Shown piece by piece: positions 26,575 to 35,645 of a DNA stretch of 45,806 bases. Both the position numbers and the translations under genes were made by a program. Source of the DNA: Candidatus Melainabacteria bacterium (lineage in GTDB: Bacteria; Cyanobacteriota; Vampirovibrionia; Obscuribacterales; Obscuribacteraceae). The notes beneath the pieces were generated by a model, which was given only the letters and a program-made list of their open reading frames with translations, searched no databases and had not been told where the DNA came from. Position 1 is the first letter of the stretch. Every line of letters starts with the position of its first letter. The stretch spans positions 1 through 45,806 of the forward strand of contig PLZS01000077.1 of the NCBI GenBank assembly GCA_003153555.1, written 5' to 3'.

Positions 26575-27800
26575 AAAGGTGCTCCACTACACAACCCGGC
26601 TGCCAAGTCGTGGCTCTAAGAACAATTGCGAAAATCGACAGAATCAGTGTGCAACCGCAGCACATTGAGGCCGGTACTCTGTATGTAGGTCTCGAACACA
26701 TAGACGGCGACGGACACTTTAACAACGTTAAGCCGGTCACCAAAGGCGAACTGGCAAGTTCCAAGTTTCGCTTTACGCCCTCTCATATTCTTTTTGGCAA
26801 GTTGCGCCCATATTTGAGAAAAACCGCGAGGCCTGACTTCGGTGGAATTTGTAGCACAGACATTTTGCCAATCCTGCCTTGTCCGGCAATCGATAGGAAT
26901 TATCTCTTTCACTATCTTCGTCAGTCTAAAATTGTAGATCTTGCAACCAGTCGGTCATCTGGTGCAAATCTTCCCCGATTGAGCCCAACTCTGTTAGCTG
27001 AGTTTCCTATATCCCTGCCACCATACGAAGAGCAGAAGCGTATAGCCCAGATCTTGGACAAGGCAGACGCGCTTCGTGATTTGCGTACCGAAGGACTACA
27101 AAGACTTGAGCAGTTGCTATGCGCAACCTTTGCAAAAGCATTTGGCGATCCAATAGCGAACCCTTACGCTTGGGAGCGAGTTTCGTTTGATGAGATCTTG
27201 GAAGCGATAGAAAGTGGCTGGAGTCCCGTTTGCCTTGACCGACCGGCTGGATCAGATGAATGGGGTGTACTCAAATTAGGAGCCATAACACAGTGTGTCT
27301 TCGTCGAATCGGAAAACAAAGCCCTTCCTGAAACTCAGATGCCACGTTCCATCTTAGAAGTTGCAGCCGGAGATCTATTATTCAGCAGAAAAAATACAAA
27401 GGATCTAGTGGCGGCTTGTGCCTTGGTGGAAACTACCAGAGATAAGCTGATGATGCCGGACTTGATTTTTAGGCTTCGGCTAAAGGATGAGGCAAGATGC
27501 CTGCCTGAATATCTTTGGGCCCTGCTCACCAACGACTCGAAGCGAAAGCAAGTTCAACAACTTGCAGCCGGAACGTCGGGCTCAATGCCAAATATCTCAA
27601 AAGACAAACTCCGAAGACTTCTAATTGAACTTCCACCGCTAGAGAAACAACTTGAGTTTAGGACTCATTTCCGCACGATCAGGCGCTTACAAAAGCGTAT
27701 GTTGTCATCTTTGCGGGCTGCAGAAGCATTTTCCGACTCTATCCAATCAAAATTATTTTCGGGAGAATTGAGCCAGCGTGAGTTAGAGATACATGTCTAA
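26571..27800 (+). CDS. hsdS: Type I restriction-modification specificity subunit
   Basis: This 409-residue HsdS has the expected two-part build. A first target-recognition domain (about 10-150) and a helical spacer (ISLPPYEEQKRIAQILDKAD, about 150-185) are followed by a second target-recognition domain. The protein ends in another conserved helix (LPPLEKQLEFRTHFRTIRRL, near 345-365). Each recognition domain reads half of the bipartite target, so specificity cannot be read from sequence alone. It overlaps hsdM by four bases and hsdR by eight, so the three genes form one operon. No truncation is visible. Confidence 0.9.
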   Translation: MKRCSTTQPGCQVVALRTIAKIDRISVQPQHIEAGTLYVGLEHIDGDGHFNNVKPVTKGELASSKFRFTPSHILFGKLRPYLRKTARPDFGGICSTDILPILPCPAIDRNYLFHYLRQSKIVDLATSRSSGANLPRLSPTLLAEFPISLPPYEEQKRIAQILDKADALRDLRTEGLQRLEQLLCATFAKAFGDPIANPYAWERVSFDEILEAIESGWSPVCLDRPAGSDEWGVLKLGAITQCVFVESENKALPETQMPRSILEVAAGDLLFSRKNTKDLVAACALVETTRDKLMMPDLIFRLRLKDEARCLPEYLWALLTNDSKRKQVQQLAAGTSGSMPNISKDKLRRLLIELPPLEKQLEFRTHFRTIRRLQKRMLSSLRAAEAFSDSIQSKLFSGELSQRELEIHV

Positions 27801-30800
27801 CTTTGACTTTCTTACTCCCGAATGGTTAGACCTGCGAAAGTCAGCAACAAAAGCTGAAGCCTCTATCAATCAAGATCCCCGTGCAAGCTGCTTTCACAGC
27901 AGAAGGGCACTTGAGGTTGCAATTCAGTGGGTCTACTCGCACGATCCATCAGTTCAACGACCATATGAAGATCAGCTCAGCGCGCTCATTCACGAGCCAT
28001 CTTTTAAGAGGTTGCTATCTGGTGATCTCTTCCTGAAGATACGTTCGATAAAAGACATTGGTAATATGGCTGTGCATAGTACTAGGCCGATTACCCAAAA
28101 CGATGCACTACGAGCCACTATTGAACTTTTTCATTTTCTTTATTGGCTCGCCCGCACATATACAAAAAATGATCCACGAAAATTTGACGGTCTTAGCTTC
28201 AATGCATCTCTGATACCAGCTGCTCCTGCCCAAATTATCCAGAAGACCCTGAGTGAGCTAAAGAATTTGCAGAGTGAGCTCCAGGAGAGGGATAAAGCCC
28301 TACTGGAGAAACAACGGGCCCTTGAAGATACCGATGCGGAGATTCAGCGGCTGCGCGCGGAAATAGCTGCCACCAAAAAACGCAATGAAGCGATCCCCGT
28401 TGCTCACGATTATTCCGAAGCAGAAACCAGAGACTTCTTTATTGATTTGATGTTGAGGGAAGCTGGTTGGGCCTTGGAGCACAAGGAGGACCGGGAATTC
28501 CCTGTTACAGGAATGCCAGGTAAATCCGGAGACGGGTTCGTCGACTATGTTCTCTGGGGCGACGATGGACTTCCGCTCGCTGTTGTTGAGGCTAAACGAA
28601 CAAAAAAGGATCCGCGAATCGGACAGCAACAAGCGAAGTTATATGCCGATTGTCTAGAACAGCGCTTCAAGCGGCGTCCTATCATCTTCTATACTAACGG
28701 TTATGAGACTTGGATCTGGGATGATCAGCACTATCCCCCTCGACGCGTGCAAGGGTTTTACAAGAAGAGTGAACTCGAGTTGCAGATTCAGCGCCGGAAC
28801 ACCAGGATCAATCCAGGTTCCTTGCAAGTCAACTCGTCAATTGTCGAACGCTACTATCAAGTAGAAGCAATTCGTCGCGTAGTCGAAGGTTTTGAACAAT
28901 CGCATAGAAAAGCGCTGGTCGTCATGGCCACTGGCGCTGGGAAAACACGGACCATTATTGCGCTCTGTGAGCTTTTGCAACGGGCCAATTGGATCAAGCG
29001 GGTGCTGTTTCTGGCGGATAGACGGGCTCTTGTTAAACAGGCTGTAAACGCCTTTAAGAAATTCCTACCAGATTCAAGTCCCGTGAACCTGCTATCGGAG
29101 AAGGAACTTACCGGCAGTCGCGTGTATGTATCAACCTATCCCACGATGATGGGATTGATCGATGAAACCGAAGATAACGCTAGGCGGTTCACACCAGGGC
29201 ATTTTGACCTTATTGTCATAGACGAAGCCCACCGGTCGGTCTATCAGAAGTACCGCGCGATATTCGATTATTTCGACAGCCTTCTTGTTGGACTTACTGC
29301 CACGCCGCGAGACGAGATAGATAGAAACACCTACTCTCTGTTCGAATTGGAAGATGGAAACCCGACATCGGCTTACGAGCTCAGCCAGGCAATCAATGAC
29401 GAATTCTTGGTTGAGCCGCGCTCAATAACTGTCCCCGTCCTGTTTCCGACAACAGGTATCACTTACGATGACTTGAGTGACCAGGATAAAAACGAATGGG
29501 ACATGATCGAGTGGACTGAAGATGGCTCGGTTCCTGCTCGTGTCGAGCCATCTGCAGTACATAGTTGGTTCTTCAATGCCGATACCGTTGACAAAGTTCT
29601 TGAAACACTGATGGAAAAGGGGCAGAAAGTGGCTGGCGGCGACCGCCTCGGGAAAACAATAATATTCGCCCGCAATCACGACCATGCCGTGTTCATTCAA
29701 GAGCGCTTTGATATTCACTATCCGAAACTCAAAGGTGTGTTTGCTCGCGTCATCGACAATCGCGAGCGGTATGCAGATTCATTGCTTGAAGCTTTCTCTG
29801 ACCCGGAAAAGGCGCCTCACATAGCCATTTCTGTGGATATGTTGGATACCGGTGTTGATATACCCGAAGTTCTAAACCTGGTTTTCTTCAAATCCGTTTG
29901 GTCAAAAACGAAGTTTTTTCAAATGGTGGGGCGCGGCACCAGGCTGTGTAAGAACATATTTGGCCCCGGTAAGAATAAGCAATGTTTTTATATCTTTGAC
30001 TGTTGCCGCAACTTTGAGTTCTTCAATCAGGATCCAGAAGCGCCGGACAGTTCTCTTTCGGAGCCACTCGCCACACGATTGTTCAAAGCTAGGCTGAGAC
30101 TTGTAAATGACATTCGCTGTTCGACTGAATCCGTCCCTCAACTGTCTGAATTCACTGGCGCTGTCGTTGGTGTTTTGCATCAAACTGTTCAGGCGATGAA
30201 TATCGATAATTTTCTTGTGCGTCCGCATCGAAGATATGTCGAGAAGTTCAAAGAAAGGAGTGCTTGGGATAAATTTGAAAGTGACGACATCGATCAGTTA
30301 GTTCACAATATTGCGCGATTGCCAGCCGAACTCCCGCCTGATGAGGAGACGGCAAAGCAGTTTGACTTGTTAATTTTGCGTCTGCAGTTGGCGCGACTTA
30401 ACGGGACTGCTGATTTTACGCGATGGCAAACGCAAGTAAGAGAGATAGCCCTTCTCCTTCAGGAGAAAGATAGTATCCCAATGGTCCACGAACAAATCGA
30501 TTTGATCCGTGAGCTCGAATCCGACGATTGGTGGGCAGATGTCACTATTCCGATGCTGGAACTTGTGCGGATACGTCTGCGAGAGTTGGTCAAGTTTATC
30601 GAAAAGCAAAAACGCAAAATTGTGTACGCAGATTTTGAGGACACTATCGGAGAAGTGCGTGAGGTTGAGTCCAATTGGCTTGGCAATGAGTACAATCTTG
30701 ACCAATACCGTAAGCGTTTGCGCCACTTCCTGAAAGCTCACGAAGATCACATCGCTATCAACAAGTTGAAGCGCAACATCGCAATAACGCCTTCTGACCT

Positions 30801-31170
30801 TCAAGAGCTAGAGCGCTTACTGTTTGAATCTGGCGAGTTGGGTGACAGGCAAGATTTCGATCGAGCATTTGGTGCTCCGCAAAAGCTCGGAGAATTCATT
30901 CGATCCATTGTAGGTCTCGATCGCAGTGCCGCTGTTGCCGCATTTGGGGAGTTTCTAGAAAGCACTACTTACAATGCGAAACAGATTCAGTTTGTCAATC
31001 AAGTAATCGAATATCTCACCTGGAACGGAATTATGGACCCAGCGCTACTATACGAGCCGCCTTTCACCGACTTCAGCAACGATGGTTTGGACGGCGTTTT
31101 CCAAGATTTAGATGCAGACAAAATAGTGAGCCTCATAAAGGACATAAACAAAAATGCTGCCTCCGCTTAG
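27793..31170 (+). CDS. hsdR: Type I restriction endonuclease/helicase subunit
   Basis: This 1125-residue HsdR starts with a DUF4145-like helical domain (about 1-120) and a coiled coil (about 150-200). The PD-(D/E)xK nuclease core follows (D251 in FVDYVLWG, E266-A-K268). Next come the SF2 translocase (Walker A at 379-385, ATGAGKT; DEAH at 477-480) and a C-terminal EcoEI-type region that docks on the methylase. This DUF4145 plus EcoEI-like layout is common in bacterial type I systems. All catalytic motifs are present, so it should pump DNA and cut unmodified targets. It is the last gene of hsdMSR, and a 100-bp gap separates it from the next promoter. Confidence 0.9.
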   Translation: MSNFDFLTPEWLDLRKSATKAEASINQDPRASCFHSRRALEVAIQWVYSHDPSVQRPYEDQLSALIHEPSFKRLLSGDLFLKIRSIKDIGNMAVHSTRPITQNDALRATIELFHFLYWLARTYTKNDPRKFDGLSFNASLIPAAPAQIIQKTLSELKNLQSELQERDKALLEKQRALEDTDAEIQRLRAEIAATKKRNEAIPVAHDYSEAETRDFFIDLMLREAGWALEHKEDREFPVTGMPGKSGDGFVDYVLWGDDGLPLAVVEAKRTKKDPRIGQQQAKLYADCLEQRFKRRPIIFYTNGYETWIWDDQHYPPRRVQGFYKKSELELQIQRRNTRINPGSLQVNSSIVERYYQVEAIRRVVEGFEQSHRKALVVMATGAGKTRTIIALCELLQRANWIKRVLFLADRRALVKQAVNAFKKFLPDSSPVNLLSEKELTGSRVYVSTYPTMMGLIDETEDNARRFTPGHFDLIVIDEAHRSVYQKYRAIFDYFDSLLVGLTATPRDEIDRNTYSLFELEDGNPTSAYELSQAINDEFLVEPRSITVPVLFPTTGITYDDLSDQDKNEWDMIEWTEDGSVPARVEPSAVHSWFFNADTVDKVLETLMEKGQKVAGGDRLGKTIIFARNHDHAVFIQERFDIHYPKLKGVFARVIDNRERYADSLLEAFSDPEKAPHIAISVDMLDTGVDIPEVLNLVFFKSVWSKTKFFQMVGRGTRLCKNIFGPGKNKQCFYIFDCCRNFEFFNQDPEAPDSSLSEPLATRLFKARLRLVNDIRCSTESVPQLSEFTGAVVGVLHQTVQAMNIDNFLVRPHRRYVEKFKERSAWDKFESDDIDQLVHNIARLPAELPPDEETAKQFDLLILRLQLARLNGTADFTRWQTQVREIALLLQEKDSIPMVHEQIDLIRELESDDWWADVTIPMLELVRIRLRELVKFIEKQKRKIVYADFEDTIGEVREVESNWLGNEYNLDQYRKRLRHFLKAHEDHIAINKLKRNIAITPSDLQELERLLFESGELGDRQDFDRAFGAPQKLGEFIRSIVGLDRSAAVAAFGEFLESTTYNAKQIQFVNQVIEYLTWNGIMDPALLYEPPFTDFSNDGLDGVFQDLDADKIVSLIKDINKNAASA

Positions 31171-31273
31171 CTGCTAGTGAGGGCCGGACCGGCGACGCCA
31201 GGTATTCTCGTTTCCTTACAGCCGACGGCAGCGCAAGCACAGAACGCAGAGTCGAGTCGAAAGCGAAAAGCTG

Positions 31274-31320
31274 TTGACAAAATTGCCCCGAATGTATGAT
31301 AATCTTACCGGGGGTAAGAA
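31274..31320 (+). promoter_or_regulatory. Promoter with overlapping CTTACC-N3-GGTAAG operator
   Basis: TTGACA (31274-31279) and GATAAT (31298-31303) are 18 bp apart and form a good sigma-70 promoter. The palindrome CTTACC-ggg-GGTAAG (31304-31318) begins at the end of the -10 and stops two bases before the ATG at 31321, so a bound repressor would block the start of transcription. The 5' leader would be only about 10 bases, with GGGGG as the only possible ribosome binding site. The same operator appears at 36754-36776. The XRE regulator encoded two genes downstream is the likely binder. Confidence 0.75.
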
Positions 31321-31653
31321 ATGGCTACCGCGACAAAAGAAAGCTTCATAAAGTCCATAAAAGAGGCTGTCAGCTCCATCCTGACGGATTTTGGGTTGCC
31401 GACCACAGGCATTGGCGCCTCGACTTGTCCGCACAAGATTGAACAGTTTGACAGTGACATAGGGATTTTTGGGACCGTCATGGTTTCGGCTGCGACAGGC
31501 ATTCAAATTCCCCTGGACGAAAATATCTTCGTCACCAAAACGGGAAATACAATGCGCACGATTGAACAAGCAGCAGACAGATTGTTGGAATTGCAGGCAG
31601 AGCAAACTCGAACTAAAAGGAGACCAGATGGAGAAGTCGGAGTCGCTTCGTGA
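31321..31653 (+). CDS. Acyl-carrier-protein-like protein
   Basis: This 110-residue protein has the layout of an acyl or peptidyl carrier protein. An N-terminal helix (IKSIKEAVSSILTDFG) is followed by an FDSD motif with Ser45 at the phosphopantetheine position. The next helix ends in GIQIP, and a final amphipathic helix (TIEQAADRLLEL) follows. The distance from the DS pair to the IP pair equals that in E. coli AcpP, with Asp where AcpP has Leu after the Ser. A holo-ACP synthase gene lies 2 kb away in the same cluster, which supports the reading. It would carry a thioester-bound acyl or aminoacyl group. The basic C-terminal 15 residues overlap the start of the XRE gene. Confidence 0.6.
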   Translation: MATATKESFIKSIKEAVSSILTDFGLPTTGIGASTCPHKIEQFDSDIGIFGTVMVSAATGIQIPLDENIFVTKTGNTMRTIEQAADRLLELQAEQTRTKRRPDGEVGVAS

Positions 31654-31975
31654 ACTTTTAGCATCTCGAATCAGAGAAGCAAGAAAGATGGCCGGGCTGA
31701 GTCAAAGCCAGGTAGCCGCTCTTATGCAAATGCAAAGGCCATCAATTAGCGAAATTGAAGCCGGTAACAGAAAAGTCTCCGCTGAAGAAGTGGCTCAATT
31801 CGCCGCTTTGTTCTCTGTAAGCGTGTCTTGGCTGATGGGCGAAGGCGAAGAAAAGGTGGACTTGAAAAATACTCAATTGCAGCTGGCAGCAAGAGAAATT
31901 CAAAAACTGAAAGGCAAAGATTTAGAGCAGCTACTGCGCCTTCTTGCTGCCATCCCTAAAGACGAAACCCCATGA
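31628..31975 (+). CDS. XRE-family helix-turn-helix regulator
   Basis: From the ATG at 31628, preceded by AAGGAG at 31617-31622, this is a 115-residue protein. Its HTH_3 domain (about 8-65) includes LSQSQVAALMQMQRPSISEI as the DNA-reading helices. A C-terminal helix follows, perhaps for dimerization. The frame is open further upstream, but the ribosome binding site fixes this start. It overlaps the carrier-protein gene upstream by 26 bp and the ImmA/IrrE gene downstream by four. XRE/ImmA pairs act as a repressor plus an anti-repressor protease. The CTTACC-N3-GGTAAG sites before the carrier-protein gene and the MazG gene are its most likely operators. Confidence 0.85.
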   Translation: MEKSESLRELLASRIREARKMAGLSQSQVAALMQMQRPSISEIEAGNRKVSAEEVAQFAALFSVSVSWLMGEGEEKVDLKNTQLQLAAREIQKLKGKDLEQLLRLLAAIPKDETP

Positions 31976-32859
31976 CCGAGTTAAGTGTAGTGAAAACGGA
32001 TGCAGATTTAGCGCGTCTAGCTCTAGGCACCGCGCTAGACATAAGAAAGAAAGCCAATATACCTTTAAATGTGCCCCTTTCAATTTATGACCTTTGTACC
32101 GCGATGGGCATTGAGGTGCGCTTCGTCAATATAAGCATGGAAGGGAATTACATTCCTGGTAAACATCCGGTCTTCCTGATATCGGCTATGAGACCAGCTG
32201 CCAGGAGAGCGTTCACATGCGCTCACGAACTTGGACATCATGTATTTGGTCACGGCTTCAAGTTGGATGAACTGATTGAAACCCGCCCGTCCACGGAAAA
32301 AACACCTGAGGAGTTTTTGGCAGATTGCTTTGCATCTTTCCTCTTAATGCCAGCTCTTGGTATACGCAAAGCATTTGCGCAGAGGAATTGGAAATTTGCA
32401 GAAGTCACACCGGAGCAGGTTTACACAATTGCTTGTGACTTTGGCGTTGGCTATGGGACGCTTGTCACCCACCTGTCTGTCGGGCTGAAGCTAATCAGCT
32501 ACTCTCAGTCTCAAGTCCTCAAGAAAGTCAAATTGCCTGAAATAAAAGAAAGCTTCGTTGGAGACATCGACATCGATCGACGTCTCATCGTGGTTGATAA
32601 TCAATGGCTTTCGCCGGTAATAGAGTGTGAGGTCGGAGACCATATTCTCGTGGATAGTGCTGTTTCTGCGCAGAACGACAGTCTGCAGGAGCTGTCGCCA
32701 GTATCTGGAAAACTTCTGTTTAAAGCCGCGAGAAGGGGCGTCACGGCTTTGAAGGACTCGGATGGGACAACCTTCAAGCAAGTGAGAATTATGGCTCACC
32801 AATTCATTGGCTTGAACCGGTATCTCTACCTGCCTGATCCGGAAGAGGACGAACTGTAA
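31972..32859 (+). CDS. ImmA/IrrE-type zinc metallopeptidase
   Basis: This 295-residue protein has the zinc-protease signature HELGH at 85-89 and a downstream FLADCFASFLLMP segment. In that segment D118 probably supplies the third zinc ligand (Glu in many relatives). In ImmA and IrrE systems this protease cleaves or inactivates an XRE repressor after a stress signal. Here it is translationally coupled to such a repressor gene. The C-terminal ~110 residues form a separate domain that could sense the signal. The stop codon overlaps the ATG of the thymidylate-synthase-like gene (TAATG), so the regulators and an enzyme share one message. Confidence 0.87.
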   Translation: MTELSVVKTDADLARLALGTALDIRKKANIPLNVPLSIYDLCTAMGIEVRFVNISMEGNYIPGKHPVFLISAMRPAARRAFTCAHELGHHVFGHGFKLDELIETRPSTEKTPEEFLADCFASFLLMPALGIRKAFAQRNWKFAEVTPEQVYTIACDFGVGYGTLVTHLSVGLKLISYSQSQVLKKVKLPEIKESFVGDIDIDRRLIVVDNQWLSPVIECEVGDHILVDSAVSAQNDSLQELSPVSGKLLFKAARRGVTALKDSDGTTFKQVRIMAHQFIGLNRYLYLPDPEEDEL

Positions 32860-33647
32860 TGCCTTTTCCAACTGTTATAAAAGAGAACAATCTTTCCGTT
32901 GCTTGGCTGAAGATATTTAACGCCGTTCTTGAGGCCCGTGGGCATGAAATCACACCACTCGTGGTATCAGTAGGTGGCTTCCCTGATAATCACACTATCC
33001 CCGAAGATCCGGTAATCAGGGCAAAATTAGATGCCTTTTTGGATGAACACGAAGAGCAGGGTTGCCATACTGTTGCAAACACAATCTTTCCGATTCGAAT
33101 GTACGAAATGGCCAAGTATGATAGGCAGCGCCTTTTCGCTGATTACAAGCTAATCTATCCTCGAATCGTCGCAGCTAAGAAAAGGCTGAACAATCGAGGC
33201 TTATACTTCGAGCGCATGATCATGGGAAACGGCGGTGGTGAAGCCGACAACCAGCTCGACTACATAATCAACAGATATAACGACAGAGGTAACAGCGGAA
33301 TTCGCCGCAGTGCCTTGCAAGTCAGTATTTTCCGCCCAGTTGATGATCATAAATCAACACCATATCTGGGGTTTCCTTGTTTGCAACATCTTAGTGTAGT
33401 GCCGAACAAAACAACTCAAACGCTCAGCCTCAATGCCTTTTATGCGCAACAGGACGTGGTGAGAAAAGCATACGGAAATTACCTGGGACTTTGCCGCCTA
33501 GCCACTTTTTTTAGTAGAGAGATGTCACTAAAGCTAGATACGGTCACTTGTTACATCGGAACAGAAAAGATTGAAGCCGATGTCACTATCATGGAGCTAC
33601 GTGAACTGGCAGCCAAGCTAGTCTCACCTGCCGCTGCCAATGACTGA
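32859..33647 (+). CDS. Thymidylate-synthase-fold protein, possible pyrimidine C5-(hydroxy)methylase
   Basis: This 262-residue protein resembles the thymidylate synthase / dCMP hydroxymethylase superfamily in its second half. Cys174 in LGFPCLQH sits where the TS nucleophile belongs. LSLNAFYAQQDVVRKAYGNY (about 189-208) follows and a LDTVTCYIG strand comes later. GIRRSALQVS (147-156) would contribute phosphate-binding Arg. TS-fold enzymes add a methyl or hydroxymethyl group to C5 of dUMP or dCMP using folate. Next to a hypermodification-family gene, a hydroxymethylase is the attractive reading. Substrate cannot be inferred. Its last 24 bases overlap the convergent holo-ACP synthase gene. Confidence 0.65.
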   Translation: MPFPTVIKENNLSVAWLKIFNAVLEARGHEITPLVVSVGGFPDNHTIPEDPVIRAKLDAFLDEHEEQGCHTVANTIFPIRMYEMAKYDRQRLFADYKLIYPRIVAAKKRLNNRGLYFERMIMGNGGGEADNQLDYIINRYNDRGNSGIRRSALQVSIFRPVDDHKSTPYLGFPCLQHLSVVPNKTTQTLSLNAFYAQQDVVRKAYGNYLGLCRLATFFSREMSLKLDTVTCYIGTEKIEADVTIMELRELAAKLVSPAAAND

Positions 33648-34004
33648 AGCGACGGCAATCTTCTCAATATGGCTGATGCTGACGAACCATTTTGTAATAC
33701 CCAATTTGTCTGCAAACTCCTTGCTTCGTCCTGACAACACTACAGACGGAGCGCCAGTTTCCTCGTGTAAGACCTCTATATCCGTGAACGTGGCTCCGTT
33801 AGACTGCCCAGTGCCGATTGATTTGAGTATAGCTTCCTTTACAGCGAACCAGCCCGCTAGCCGCTCGTTGGTCTTATGGTCGGCAGCCTCCTCCAACTCT
33901 GTGGACAAAAAGCAGCGCTGCAAAAAGCCTTGCCCTCCTTTCTCTATCAGTCTGGAAAAGCGCTCGATATCGACCGCATCTATTCCGTGGGCAATGATGG
34001 ACAT
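33624..34004 (-). CDS. acpS: Holo-acyl-carrier-protein synthase (AcpS-type phosphopantetheinyl transferase)
   Basis: This 126-residue protein has full AcpS signatures and the typical family length. D9 in HGIDAVDIERF and E57 in WFAVKEAILKSIGTG are the Mg/CoA-binding residues, and the end reads WFVSISH-IEKIAVASV. It transfers 4'-phosphopantetheine from CoA to the Ser of a carrier protein. It is the only gene on the minus strand inside this cluster, and its 3' end overlaps the TS-like gene by 24 bases. An AcpS on an accessory element suggests a dedicated carrier protein, and the predicted ACP-like protein at 31321 is the obvious partner. Confidence 0.88.
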   Translation of the reverse strand: MSIIAHGIDAVDIERFSRLIEKGGQGFLQRCFLSTELEEAADHKTNERLAGWFAVKEAILKSIGTGQSNGATFTDIEVLHEETGAPSVVLSGRSKEFADKLGITKWFVSISHIEKIAVASVIGSGR

Positions 34005-34076
34005 GCCTGTTCTTCCTTGCTTGTATCCGAGTTCTGATCCGGCAGATTATGTCAGAAACGAGGATTTCAATCTCGG

Positions 34077-35444
34077 ATGAACAGAACCCTGCCGATTGTT
34101 GTGCTTGGCGCCGGTCCTAAGGCCTGCTCTATTTGGGCAAAGTACAAATCGCTTTGCGACGACGGTGTTGCCCTTACGCCACTCACTGTAATCGAAAAGG
34201 ACCGGGTTGCCGCCAACTGGGCTGGAGCTAGCGGTTATACGGACGGATTGCAGTCGTTGGTATCGCCATCTGAGCAGGATATCGGCTTCCCGTACTCCAA
34301 CGTGGCTTTCGGTCCTGACTTGAGTTCTCGACTTACCCAGCGGATGTTTAGATACTCCTGGCAAAATTACCTGCTCTCCGTGGGCGGGTATCCTGAATGG
34401 GTTGCGCAAGACAGACCAAGAGCACCGCACTATCAATTCCGTGACTACCTTGATTGGGTGGCGAGAAGTTCGCAGATGCAGCCCATTAAGAGAGAAATTG
34501 TCCAAATAAGTGTCAATGACCAAGATTTCTGGGAGTTGCGTAATAGTGGCTCACAAGATTCAACTCCAGCATCGGGTTTGGTCATCACTGGTAACGGCAA
34601 ACCGCGAATGCTGAAAGGACAGCCCCAGCAGCACGCACGAATATTTGACGGTGAGTCATTTTGGCCTAGCCGAGATCAATTTGACGACGTCGAATTCGCT
34701 CGAATTGCTGTAATCGGCGCCGGCGAAACTGCCGCGGCCATCGCTTGCAACATTCTCGATCACATCGAAAACCGTGCAAATTCAGTCATAGAGCTTATTT
34801 GCAAGCAATATGCTTATTTCACGCGTGCGGAAGTCTCAAAAGACCTGCTCTATTTCTCAAATCCGTCTACCTGGTCTTCGCTTAGAGAAGGACGGCGCTT
34901 CAGCATTATGCGACGTGCCGATCGAGGAGTTGTGTCTGCCGGCATTAAACGCCGGCTGGAAGAAAGTGATCTGGTTGAGTACACTACTGCAGACGCTGAA
35001 TCTATAACAGTTACTAATTCAGACGAACTGCTTTTGTCACTCAGGTACGGCGGTGAGACGGAGCAAGTACCCTATCAGTACATCATTGTCGCGACCGGTT
35101 TTGATAGCTTATGGTTTTTTGAATTGTTTGATGAAAGAACAAAACTAAGGCTTGTCGACTGCGTTATAAGGCAATTGACGGAACCTCAAAAACAAGAACT
35201 TCAAATGATATTGGAGCGAGAACCAGATTCTTCGTCCTGGCTCGAATCGCTAAAAAGGGCTGATGCTAGGCGGTTCTTTGAACGTTCGATGGAACGTTTG
35301 ATTGATGAGGATTTGTCCTTACGAGGATTTCTTCCGAAATTGCATGTCCCGATGTTGGCGGGTCTCAGCCAAGGGCCAGGCTTTCCTAATCTCAACTGCC
35401 TCGGACTGTTGTCTGATCGCATTCTGAAATCATATTTAATCTAG
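34077..35444 (+). CDS. SidA/IucD-like FAD-dependent N-hydroxylating monooxygenase
   Basis: This 455-residue flavoprotein has an FAD-binding Rossmann motif at 9-16 (VLGAGPKA) and an NADPH-binding one near 212-219 (VIGAGETA). An ATGFD segment near residue 341 is typical of flavin monooxygenases that hydroxylate the side-chain nitrogen of Lys or Orn. YQFRDYLDWVAR near 121-132 fits that family too. It could oxidize an amino group on a carrier-bound or nucleotide-bound substrate. Flavoproteins also occur in phage thymidine-hypermodification pathways, though not necessarily of this family. It starts 72 bp from the divergent acpS start, so the two may share a promoter region. Confidence 0.72.
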   Translation: MNRTLPIVVLGAGPKACSIWAKYKSLCDDGVALTPLTVIEKDRVAANWAGASGYTDGLQSLVSPSEQDIGFPYSNVAFGPDLSSRLTQRMFRYSWQNYLLSVGGYPEWVAQDRPRAPHYQFRDYLDWVARSSQMQPIKREIVQISVNDQDFWELRNSGSQDSTPASGLVITGNGKPRMLKGQPQQHARIFDGESFWPSRDQFDDVEFARIAVIGAGETAAAIACNILDHIENRANSVIELICKQYAYFTRAEVSKDLLYFSNPSTWSSLREGRRFSIMRRADRGVVSAGIKRRLEESDLVEYTTADAESITVTNSDELLLSLRYGGETEQVPYQYIIVATGFDSLWFFELFDERTKLRLVDCVIRQLTEPQKQELQMILEREPDSSSWLESLKRADARRFFERSMERLIDEDLSLRGFLPKLHVPMLAGLSQGPGFPNLNCLGLLSDRILKSYLI

Positions 35445-35645
35445 TTCCTTTAAACCCCCGGCAAATCAGCATCTATAGCCAAACGGTGCCGATTGGACAT
35501 GCGCCCCATTTCGCCTGAGATCAACCGGTATATCCTTAGCAGGTTTACGGCTAACACTCTGCAATCGACACAGTCAAGCAACTTTTAGCAAGCTTTAGTA
35601 ATCTTGTGGCCCAGTGTTATATCACTTGGAGAACGAATTTTACTA

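Noticed and set aside
31469..31627. N-terminal 53 residues of the long XRE frame
   Set aside because: They are the out-of-frame shadow of the carrier-protein gene; AAGGAG at 31617-31622 sets the start at 31628.
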